A stretch of 6,005 nt of DNA from Deltaproteobacteria bacterium (GTDB lineage Bacteria > Desulfobacterota > Dissulfuribacteria > Dissulfuribacterales > QOAL01). The DNA lies in contig JAMOUE010000381.1 in the NCBI GenBank assembly GCA_027068235.1, positions 1 through 6,005 on the forward strand, given 5' to 3'. Positions 1 to 5,660 of the stretch are shown here, piece after piece (within the stretch, counting starts at the first letter, position 1; every line of letters starts with the position of its first letter). The notes beneath the pieces were generated by a model. That model had not been told where the DNA came from. It saw only the letters and a program-made list of their open reading frames with translations, and did no database searches. The position numbers and the translations under genes are program-made.

Positions 1-201
1 GAATATTGGTGCAGAATGTATGATGTCTGCTGCCTCATGAGTGGCCATCTTGAGGACTTTTTCGTCATCCCAGTTTTGTGGATTAACTATTCTCAGTTGA
101 GACAGCCCCATGTTTTTAAGGGCCCTTGCCGCTGCCCCAATATTTTCTGGATATCTCGGTTCGTTAAGTATGATTATGATGTTACTAAGATCTTTTGTCA
201 T
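1..201 (-). CDS. trmJ: TrmJ-like tRNA 2'-O-methyltransferase, N-terminal part (runs off window)
   Basis: Reading on the minus strand from the ATG at 201-199, 67 codons are open to the window edge; the stop lies outside. The protein has a short hydrophobic strand (IIIILNEP), then PRYPENIGAAARALKNMGL (residues 15-33), then LRIVNP. This is the N-terminal signature of SpoU/TrmH-superfamily (SPOUT) RNA methyltransferases, closest to the TrmJ group, which methylates the ribose of tRNA nucleotide 32 using S-adenosylmethionine in the cytoplasm. The SAM-binding knot and any C-terminal extension lie beyond the edge, so another SpoU-family member cannot be excluded. No convincing Shine-Dalgarno precedes the ATG; the start rests on the family's usual N-terminus and the absence of an in-frame ATG, GTG or TTG just upstream. 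A strong terminator at 311-344 separates it from the protease operon, so it probably has its own promoter between 202 and 310. Confidence 0.82.
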   Translation of the reverse strand, partial: MTKDLSNIIIILNEPRYPENIGAAARALKNMGLSQLRIVNPQNWDDEKVLKMATHEAADIIHSAPIF

Positions 202-310
202 ATTTTTTAATAAGAAGCAATAAACGAAAAAGTGATCTTATTTATAGAAAGTACGTTACCTTCCATTGGTGTCAGGATACCAGAAGATAAAATGCTCTTT
301 GTAATAATCA

Positions 311-344
311 AATAAAAAAGGGACGCATTGTTTGAATGCGTCCC
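311..344 (-). terminator. Rho-independent terminator of the lipoprotein-protease operon
   Basis: Bases 320-329 and 335-344 form a perfect 10-bp inverted repeat (GGGACGCATT / AATGCGTCCC) around a 5-base loop. On the minus strand the hairpin is followed at once by six T (319-314) and then ATTT. It lies 28 bases beyond the stop codon of the aspartic protease gene and upstream of the trmJ-like gene. The plus strand has no T-run after the stem, so it should work only in the minus direction. Confidence 0.93.
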
Positions 345-371
345 CAGCTTTAAGAGGAGAGGAGGGTGTTA

Positions 372-2438
372 TTATTTTGATATGATCATTGTTCCATCTG
401 TGGCACTAGTGCTCACATGAAAGTATTTGAGAAAAGTCATGCCTAGAAGGGCGATATCCTGATTTTCAGACAGAAATGCAGTTACATTTTCTTTCTTCAA
501 TGTACCTTCTATTTCAATGGTTACCGGGCAGTAGTAACCAGTGATTTCGCCACCTACTCCAGCTGCTGTGCCTTCCTCACATGCATCCCAGGCAATAGTG
601 CCATTGTCTGACACTGGAATTCCATACATCTGTGCATCATTAAGGTTTAGTAAGACCATTGCAGCGCCTGTGTCCACAAGGAAAGGTGTGGCAACGCCAT
701 TTACCTTACCTGCCACCTTGTAACAGTTACAGTTTGGATCTAGTGGAACCACAACATCTTCTGTTACTGCTGTAAACTTTTCAGGGACCGACCAATACTG
801 ATCCCCTACGGCTCGGTACTGCCATTGGCCTTCTATCTTTCCACCTGTTTCCACATCAAATTCATCTATTCTGTAAAGATACTCAAATGGTCCCCAGATG
901 GTATTTTCTGTAAAATAGATTTCATACTTTCCTGGGCGAATACAGTTGTCAATCAGTACCCTTTGTCCTTGTATTGTAAACTTGTTACAGACCTCATCCG
1001 AGTTGTTTGCATACTGTACGGTAAGGACAGTCTGTCCCTTTGGAGTAAGCCAAACGCCGCTAAGGTTTCCGCGTTCTTCATTTAAGGTCATAGGGTAGAC
1101 AGCACCCGTTACTCCATCGATATAAGTAGTGGTTTCACCGCCATATTCTTCACTTACAACCCATCTGCCCTTTAGTGGCGTAATGTGTAGCACATAGTAG
1201 AGTAGTTCACGCCAAGAGGTGTAATTCTGAATGTCTGTGGGATCTCCAACCACTGCCCTTATAATCCAGTCTCCTTCAAGGCCAATAAGTCTTATTCCTC
1301 CGCCAAAGGGTACTGGTACAAAGGCTTTGATATTTGGATATCCTCCAGAAACCCCAACATTTGTATTTTTGTAGGGGATTGGGGCAATGGTGATTTCCTT
1401 GTCATCACTAAATGGCAAGGCTATAGGTGTATTTTGTATATCCTGTGCATAGTAGAGTTTTTCTGCACCAGCAACAGGGTGTCCCCACTGGCTGAAGAGA
1501 TCAAATTGGGGCTTGCCATCTATCCACCTGTAGGCATAAACCTGTCCTGGCGAGAGGGAAGGGTGTTCAGCCAAGATGTATAAGGCCCCCTTGGTATCAT
1601 TTGAAATAGGCACATTGAGTGTAAGGTCTATCCAGTCGGTGGTAGCCAGTTTTTCTTCTGCTGCATAACGTAGAGAATTTACATACACCTTTACAGGTAT
1701 CCACCAGGTTGACATCTGGTCATGGACAGGCAGGTCCTCGTCTATCAGCCAGTCAGAAAGTGTAGCAGTAACTTGGCTCTCTATCTGCTCATCAACATAA
1801 GCGCGCATATAAGTTTCATTGTCACCAGGAATACTAGGATCGTGTATGGTGGTGGTTACCTGAATCCATCCTTCTTTAAGAGTGGGTTCACCCGTGTAGA
1901 CAGCCATGCTATCCAGCAGTTTTTTTACATCTACTGTGACACTAAAATTTCCTTTTCCATTAGCTGAGTCTACGGCAACTCCTGCAGGCTGGCCATTTAT
2001 GTTGATCCACTGGGCAGTAGGGGCAGCTATCCAACAAAAGTTCAAGGTTTCAGCCCAGGTTAAAGTATGCTCGCCATCTTGGGTTGGATCAACATAACAC
2101 TGCATATCAGTGGCGTTGTCGCTATTGTTCGTTCTATTTCCCTCACTATCTACTTCATAACAAATCAATTTACCCTGTTCTGTAGTACAGTTGCCGTCAA
2201 TGCAGTTAGGTAACGCAAAACCTGTTAATTGCACAGTAATAGGCTCTGGATTATCTAGTTGTTCCTGGTTGACATAAAACTGTAAGACAGTTGGTGAAAT
2301 TACCAATCGGCCTGTTTTGGTGCTACTGCATGCCTGATTGAATGGACTTTGCAGGCTATCATCAGCATACGCTAGATAGATGCCAAACACTAATTGAATA
2401 AATATGGCTAAAATAATTGGGAGATATTTCCCTTTCAT
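372..2438 (-). CDS. Exported protein with C-terminal retropepsin-like aspartic protease domain
   Basis: This encodes 688 residues. A signal peptide of about 25 residues (basic MKGK, hydrophobic core, AYA before DD) predicts Sec export. Residues about 45-200 look like a beta-sandwich of BACON/Ig type: an ISPTVLQF strand, then a WININGQPAG strand, then GWIQVTTT. The middle (about 220-560) is beta- and aromatic-rich, and I recognise no family there. The last 120 residues resemble single-domain aspartic proteases (clan AA): catalytic DTG at 589-591 within FLVDTGAAMVLL, a flap-like GVGG, and the hydrophobic-hydrophobic-Gly motif ALLGMTFL with Gly at 666. Such domains act as dimers, each giving one Asp. 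Twelve cysteines remain after the signal, an even number that suits disulfides outside the cytoplasm. The longest frame begins at a TTG seven codons earlier, but AGGAGG inside that stretch points to this ATG. It lies 23 bases after the lipoprotein gene. The substrate is unknown. Confidence 0.88.
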   Translation of the reverse strand: MKGKYLPIILAIFIQLVFGIYLAYADDSLQSPFNQACSSTKTGRLVISPTVLQFYVNQEQLDNPEPITVQLTGFALPNCIDGNCTTEQGKLICYEVDSEGNRTNNSDNATDMQCYVDPTQDGEHTLTWAETLNFCWIAAPTAQWININGQPAGVAVDSANGKGNFSVTVDVKKLLDSMAVYTGEPTLKEGWIQVTTTIHDPSIPGDNETYMRAYVDEQIESQVTATLSDWLIDEDLPVHDQMSTWWIPVKVYVNSLRYAAEEKLATTDWIDLTLNVPISNDTKGALYILAEHPSLSPGQVYAYRWIDGKPQFDLFSQWGHPVAGAEKLYYAQDIQNTPIALPFSDDKEITIAPIPYKNTNVGVSGGYPNIKAFVPVPFGGGIRLIGLEGDWIIRAVVGDPTDIQNYTSWRELLYYVLHITPLKGRWVVSEEYGGETTTYIDGVTGAVYPMTLNEERGNLSGVWLTPKGQTVLTVQYANNSDEVCNKFTIQGQRVLIDNCIRPGKYEIYFTENTIWGPFEYLYRIDEFDVETGGKIEGQWQYRAVGDQYWSVPEKFTAVTEDVVVPLDPNCNCYKVAGKVNGVATPFLVDTGAAMVLLNLNDAQMYGIPVSDNGTIAWDACEEGTAAGVGGEITGYYCPVTIEIEGTLKKENVTAFLSENQDIALLGMTFLKYFHVSTSATDGTMIISK

Positions 2439-2444
2439 GTGTGT

Positions 2445-2450
2445 CCTCCT
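2445..2450 (-). promoter_or_regulatory. Shine-Dalgarno fixing the protease start
   Basis: A perfect AGGAGG on the minus strand sits 6 bases before the ATG at 2438-2436. It overlaps codons 4 and 5 of the longer TTG-initiated frame, so it selects the internal ATG, from which a normal signal peptide begins. It lies inside the 23-base gap after the lipoprotein stop codon, as expected for the second gene of an operon. Confidence 0.9.
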
Positions 2451-2461
2451 GTGCGTCAAAC

Positions 2462-3718
2462 TTATGAACCCCAGTTTTCTGGATTTCCTGACGGTTCAGT
2501 TACAATTTCCATCTCTTCAACTTGAGCTGTAGCTTTGGTAGGTGGGGCTGGGGTTGCTTGGAGTGTCACCTCCTGGCACCCACTGGCAGTAGAAGATGCA
2601 ACTTGTGAAGTGCATTTTGGACACATGGCCAAGGTATTTGTCAAATCTTCCAGTAATGTTTTGACTACCTCTTCTACTGCTATATCCATTTGGGTCCTGT
2701 CAGATGAATCAGACCACATGCTGACGGGTTCTACTTCTTTTTCTACCCTGTTGGCCCAAACGACTTCCCCTGTTTCTGGGTCTTGCAATGCAAGGCTAAT
2801 CTGAACCACAGCCTTGGGAACGTGTCCTCCTTTTGCAGCTAGATACGCTGTAGCCATGCCTACTGCACCCCAAACACCGGCATTATAGGCTGCTGAATGT
2901 TCATAACCGCCAGATGTCTCTGTAACTATTTGGGCAAAGCGTGGATGGGAACCAACGACTTTTGATGATTTGCGTGGGCTGTTGAAGGGTGTATTGCCTT
3001 GAGATCCGATTCCAGCCCCCATAACTCCTCCAATGGCAAGATCCTGCCACAGATCGTATTCCTCTGACTGGGCAACACCAAAGATTGTTGCAGATGTCCA
3101 GTCAAAGAAGAATGGCAAGATTCCCTGCTGTAGAGGGTTTAGGTTCTGACCTTCTCGCAATTCGTACTCTACAATACGGCCTCTTAGTATGTAATCGGCA
3201 TCAAAATAGTGTCCGATTTGCCTAATTACGTTCTTGTTTAGCCCAATACGGTTTATCTTAAATTCTTCATTAGGCCCGTTTGCCAATTCGTTTTGGAGCA
3301 GAACCTGCTTTATTTCCCGGTTCATTTCTTCCGACCATCCACTACCAAGTTCCCTATAAAAGTTTCTCCTAGTCTTTGCAGAATTGATGGAAGGTTTCTC
3401 TATCAAGGTTATTACGCCCAGATCTATGAGATATTGGACAACATCTTCTTCAACAGGAACGTAATAGCCCTTAGATGCAAGTTTATGGACTATTGCGTTC
3501 TGTATTTTGATCTGCCGTCTAAGGGAGTCATCAACGTGTTTGCCTGAGGAATAGTCTGCAAACGGTAGCATAACTATCTTTGGACAAGGATAGGTATATT
3601 GTATGGTGGTGGAATCAATGGCCTTGATAGATTCTTTGACTTTTTGGCCACAGCCGCTGAGCATTAAGATGGTACAGATAGCGGCAAGTAACATTTTGTG
3701 CCATGATGGATATGACAT
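2462..3718 (-). CDS. Predicted outer-membrane lipoprotein, possible CsgG/TolB-N-like fold
   Basis: This encodes 418 residues. The N-terminus has a lysine, a hydrophobic stretch and the lipobox LSGC, so lipidation at Cys23 by the Lgt/LspA pathway is predicted. Gly at +2, rather than Asp, would favour the outer membrane under the E. coli rule. PKIVMLPFAD (46-55), ADYILRGRIVEY (174-185) and VVQISLALQDPETGEVVW (304-321) resemble the strands of envelope lipoproteins of the CsgG/FlgO/LpoB or TolB-N type; this is pattern similarity, not proof. Two glycine-rich segments interrupt the fold: one around 228-240 with Gly at 230, 234 and 238 (GxxxGxxxG), and one around 281-298. The tail has CPKC (366-369), Cys381 and a Pro/Thr/Glu-rich end. 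An ATG five codons upstream lacks a ribosome site, whereas GGAGGG precedes this start. It is the first gene of the operon with the secreted protease. Function unknown. Confidence 0.85.
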   Translation of the reverse strand: MSYPSWHKMLLAAICTILMLSGCGQKVKESIKAIDSTTIQYTYPCPKIVMLPFADYSSGKHVDDSLRRQIKIQNAIVHKLASKGYYVPVEEDVVQYLIDLGVITLIEKPSINSAKTRRNFYRELGSGWSEEMNREIKQVLLQNELANGPNEEFKINRIGLNKNVIRQIGHYFDADYILRGRIVEYELREGQNLNPLQQGILPFFFDWTSATIFGVAQSEEYDLWQDLAIGGVMGAGIGSQGNTPFNSPRKSSKVVGSHPRFAQIVTETSGGYEHSAAYNAGVWGAVGMATAYLAAKGGHVPKAVVQISLALQDPETGEVVWANRVEKEVEPVSMWSDSSDRTQMDIAVEEVVKTLLEDLTNTLAMCPKCTSQVASSTASGCQEVTLQATPAPPTKATAQVEEMEIVTEPSGNPENWGS

Positions 3719-3722
3719 GGTT

Positions 3723-3728
3723 CCCTCC
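3723..3728 (-). promoter_or_regulatory. Shine-Dalgarno fixing the lipoprotein start
   Basis: GGAGGG on the minus strand ends 4 bases before the ATG at 3718-3716. The longer frame's ATG at 3733-3731 has only A/T-rich sequence before it, and this site falls within its codons 2-4. The inner ATG is therefore the better start, and it also gives a lipoprotein signal of normal length. Confidence 0.8.
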
Positions 3729-3811
3729 AACATTTATAATTTTTTTTCTGTTGCTCATCTCATCGGATAATAGAAAAAATTAATAAAAGATTTTGTCCCC
3801 TTATAAGTGAC

Positions 3812-3833
3812 TTCCTAAAATCTTTCCTAAAAT
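3812..3833. repeat. Tandem direct repeat, 10 bases at 12-base spacing
   Basis: TTCCTAAAAT occurs at 3812-3821 and exactly again at 3824-3833, so the copies repeat every 12 bases, a little more than one helical turn. On the minus strand this reads ATTTTAGGAA twice. If the sigma-54-like promoter is used, the repeat lies about 30-50 bases into the untranslated leader of the lipoprotein gene. It could be a pair of protein-binding sites or chance in A/T-rich DNA. Confidence 0.5.
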
Positions 3834-3840
3834 TCAGTAC

Positions 3841-3867
3841 GATATCTCTAGACGATTTACAGATATC
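3841..3867. repeat. Inverted repeat GATATCT/AGATATC at the predicted transcription start
   Basis: GATATCT (3841-3847) and AGATATC (3861-3867) form a perfect 7-bp inverted repeat around 13 bases. The outer arm covers the expected start site, near 3865, of the sigma-54-like promoter. It could be an operator or a hairpin at the very 5' end of the mRNA. No T-run follows, so it is not a terminator. Confidence 0.5.
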
Positions 3868-3875
3868 TAGGTTTC

Positions 3876-3892
3876 AGCAAATTGTGCGCCAA
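3876..3892 (-). promoter_or_regulatory. Candidate sigma-54 (-24/-12) promoter for the lipoprotein-protease operon
   Basis: The minus strand reads TTGGCGCACAATTTGCT. Its GG and GC pairs are separated by exactly 10 bases, and it matches the sigma-54 consensus TTGGCAC-N5-TTGCT at all but one of the strongly conserved positions (G for A in the -24 block). Transcription would start near 3865, giving a leader of about 147 bases before the lipoprotein ATG. I found no better-spaced sigma-70 pair between 3734 and 3875. Such a promoter needs an AAA+ enhancer-binding activator, and none is encoded in the window. Confidence 0.5.
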
Positions 3893-4024
3893 AAAGCTGA
3901 TTGTTAGCTGGCTACCTTAAGATTGGAGTTTTTTGTCCAGAAACTAGGAATATGGCAAAGGTGCAAAAAAGTGAAGAGGGGAGAAAGTTGCTTGAGGCCT
4001 GATTTAGATTTTTGCCAACTCTAT

Positions 4025-4957
4025 CTAAAAATGCTCTCTGAGAGGTAAGATGACCTTCTTTATGTGATCTGCTCCAACCATTACCATAAGCAATCTGTCA
4101 ATGCCCAAAGCAATTCCAGCAGAAGGCGGACAGGAATCAAGGGCTGAGAGAAATCTTTCTGGTAAATCTATGGGCTCAAGCCCTCTCTCTATCCGTTTTT
4201 GATTTTCTTCTATAAAACGCAAGCGCTGTTCAGAAGAATCAAGCAGCTCAGAAAAGCCATTTGCTAGCTCTATGCCATCAAGATAAAGCTCAAAACGTTC
4301 ACATATATTTGGATTAGATTCCTTGATGCGTGATAGAGACGAAGCCCATGCTGGAAAATCTTTTAATATTACTGCTCCATTTTGAGGTAGTGCAGGTTCA
4401 ATTTTTGTAACAAGGTCTTCTTCAAAACGGTTTTCATCATGGATTTTTATTGGATTCCAACCAGCGTATCTACAAAATGCCTCTTCTATCGTGATTATGT
4501 AGTGTTGCGATACAAGTTTTTGTGTTTTTGCTGTTTGAAAAAGGGCAGGTATTTTCTCCTTTAATGTTTCATATATCCAAGAAAGGATCTCAAAGCAGTC
4601 ATTTATGAGGTCGTTGTAGTCGGCACTGGCACGATACCATTCTAATATTGTAAACTCACTGCTGTGTATATGGCCTTTTTCTTCCTTGCGAAACGCCGGG
4701 CCTATATGGAAAAAGGCATCCAAGCCCAAAGATAGGTGAGGCTTTAAAAATACTTCAGGAGAGGGCAAAAGGTATCTTTCACCCTCTATTTTAAAAAGCT
4801 CTATATTGGCTTCTGGTATGGCCTCCTTTGATGAACATGGAACCTGGACCTCCATGAAGCCTTTGGAATAGAACCATTCTCTTATTGATTTTAGGAGAAT
4901 ATGACGGGCAAAAAGGATCTGTCTGGTAGAGTCAGAAAATCTTTGTTTTGCTGTCAG
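4025..4957 (-). CDS. epmA: EF-P beta-lysine ligase EpmA (PoxA/GenX), apparent CTG start
   Basis: This class II lysyl-tRNA synthetase paralogue activates (R)-beta-lysine with ATP and transfers it to the conserved lysine of EF-P in the cytoplasm, helping ribosomes through polyproline. At 310 residues it is close to E. coli EpmA (325) and lacks the tRNA anticodon-binding domain of true LysRS. Visible landmarks are GFMEVQVP with the motif 1 proline (Pro40), FRKEEKGHIHSSEFTILEWY with the motif 2 arginine (Arg90), GIELANGFSEL (about 228-238) and motif 3 GIALGIDRLLM with Arg288. Ala283 aligns with E. coli Ala298, which marks EpmA apart from LysRS. The first ATG (4855) would remove 34 residues, including helix RHILLKSIREWF, and leave the motif 1 region at the very start. 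The frame is open back to a CTG overlapping the efp stop (CTGA), with AAGGG 7 bases before it, so I place the start there. No terminator is evident after it. Confidence 0.9.
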   Translation of the reverse strand: MTAKQRFSDSTRQILFARHILLKSIREWFYSKGFMEVQVPCSSKEAIPEANIELFKIEGERYLLPSPEVFLKPHLSLGLDAFFHIGPAFRKEEKGHIHSSEFTILEWYRASADYNDLINDCFEILSWIYETLKEKIPALFQTAKTQKLVSQHYIITIEEAFCRYAGWNPIKIHDENRFEEDLVTKIEPALPQNGAVILKDFPAWASSLSRIKESNPNICERFELYLDGIELANGFSELLDSSEQRLRFIEENQKRIERGLEPIDLPERFLSALDSCPPSAGIALGIDRLLMVMVGADHIKKVILPLREHF

Positions 4958-5517
4958 CTTTTCACCCTTTCAACATACTGTCCTGTGCGCGTATCTATTT
5001 TGAGGGTGTCACCTTCTTCTATAAACAATGGAACCTGAATGGTGTAGCCTGTTTCTAAGGTGGCAGGCTTGGTGGCACCTGTAGCAGTATCACCCTTTAC
5101 TCCAGGATCTGCCTTTGTGACTTTTAGCTGTACAAAGTTGGGTAGATTGATGCTTATTGGGGTTTCATTAAAGAAAAGGACGTCCACTTCCATGTTATCT
5201 TGCAGGAAGTTTTTGGCATCTCCGACATTTTCTTCAGTCAGGGTGATCTGATCATACGTCTTGGTATCCATGAAGTGATACCCTTCACCATCGTTATAGA
5301 GGTATTGCATTTTTCTCTCTTCCAGATTGGCAGGCTCAAACTTGTCTCCAGACCTATAGGTCCTGTCCATGGTGTAGCCAGTTATCATGTTTTTGAGCTT
5401 GCATCTGTAGAGGGCCTGCCCCTTACCAGGTTTGGAAAATTGGAAATCCGTTATTATGTAGGGCTGTCCATCAATTATTATCTTTAGTCCCTTTCTAAGG
5501 TCAGAGGATTCATACAC
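4954..5517 (-). CDS. efp: Translation elongation factor P
   Basis: The protein has 187 residues against 188 in E. coli, and it covers the full family length. EF-P binds the ribosome beside the P-site tRNA and relieves stalling at consecutive prolines. The N-terminal KOW-like domain carries the loop KPGKGQA, in which Lys32 corresponds to the beta-lysylated Lys34 of E. coli. A central OB domain follows, and the C-terminal OB domain shows the family signature ADPGVKGDTA then KPATLETG and VPLFIEEGD. The start is GTG; the ATG one base downstream (5513) is out of frame, and AAGGAG lies 11 bases upstream of the GTG. It lies 143 bases after fusA and overlaps the start of epmA, whose product is expected to modify it. 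Whether it has its own promoter or is read through from fusA is unclear. Confidence 0.96.
   Translation of the reverse strand: MYESSDLRKGLKIIIDGQPYIITDFQFSKPGKGQALYRCKLKNMITGYTMDRTYRSGDKFEPANLEERKMQYLYNDGEGYHFMDTKTYDQITLTEENVGDAKNFLQDNMEVDVLFFNETPISINLPNFVQLKVTKADPGVKGDTATGATKPATLETGYTIQVPLFIEEGDTLKIDTRTGQYVERVKS
4965..4969 (-). promoter_or_regulatory. Shine-Dalgarno-like AAGGG supporting the CTG start of epmA
   Basis: Within the last codons of efp the minus strand reads AAGGG followed 7 bases later by CTG (4957-4955). The spacing suits initiation, and the CTGA overlap with the efp stop suits translational coupling. The site is moderate in strength and may exist only because of the efp codons. 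Confidence 0.45.
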
Positions 5518-5528
5518 TGCTAAAATAG

Positions 5529-5534
5529 CTCCTT
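5529..5534 (-). promoter_or_regulatory. Ribosome binding site of efp
   Basis: AAGGAG on the minus strand lies 11 bases before the GTG at 5517-5515, longer than the usual 5-9 bases. No ATG, GTG or TTG in frame lies closer to it; the only in-frame near-start codon between them is ATT. The family's N-terminal alignment also supports the GTG. Confidence 0.65.
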
Positions 5535-5660
5535 TCTATTTCTAAATATTTTGTGGCAATAAGTAGAACAATTTCCTTTGAAATGCAATATCAAGGCTAA
5601 CTTTAAAAATTAGGCGTTTTGTTCAAGAGCTAGCCGCATGAGAACATAATATGTGCAGGC

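Larger units (their letters stand above)
3719..4024. other. 306-base intergenic region upstream of the envelope operon
   Basis: This stretch separates the epmA stop codon from the lipoprotein start. It holds the lipoprotein Shine-Dalgarno (3723-3728), an A/T-rich leader (3731-3800), a tandem 10-base repeat (3812-3833), a 7-bp inverted repeat (3841-3867) and a sigma-54-like promoter (3876-3892). From about 3893 to 4024 it would carry any enhancer-binding site for that promoter. I see no strong rho-independent terminator after epmA, no tRNA and no credible gene on either strand. Confidence 0.7.

Noticed and set aside
16..210. Plus-strand open frame of 64 codons
   Set aside because: It is antisense to the trmJ-like N-terminus, which has a clear family signature, and its own translation resembles nothing.
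320..344. REP/transposase-linked palindrome instead of a terminator
   Set aside because: The stem is directly followed by a T-run on the gene strand and occurs once in the window, which the terminator reading explains fully.
2535..2804. Plus-strand open frame of 89 codons inside the lipoprotein gene
   Set aside because: It is fully antisense to a well-supported gene and has no family resemblance; the same applies to the other plus-strand frames opposite the protease, lipoprotein and efp genes.
3719..3800. Sigma-70 promoter just upstream of the lipoprotein gene (TATTAT or TTATAA as -10)
   Set aside because: Several A/T-rich -10-like hexamers exist, but none has a TTGACA-like element at 16-18 bases.
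3952..4002. Plus-strand mini-frame of 16 residues (MAKVQKSEEGRKLLEA)
   Set aside because: AGGA lies only 2 bases before the ATG, no promoter is evident and such a short frame is expected by chance, although the composition is peptide-like.
4955..4971. Programmed frameshift producing an EF-P-EpmA fusion
   Set aside because: Only four A in a row are present and no X-XXY-YYZ slippery heptamer fits the efp frame; separate initiation at CTG is simpler.
5518..5660. Sigma-70 promoter or terminator between fusA and efp
   Set aside because: TTGTTC with a 17-base spacer to TATTTA matches only about half of each consensus, and the GCCTAA/TTAGCC hairpin is short and imperfect, so neither can be supported.
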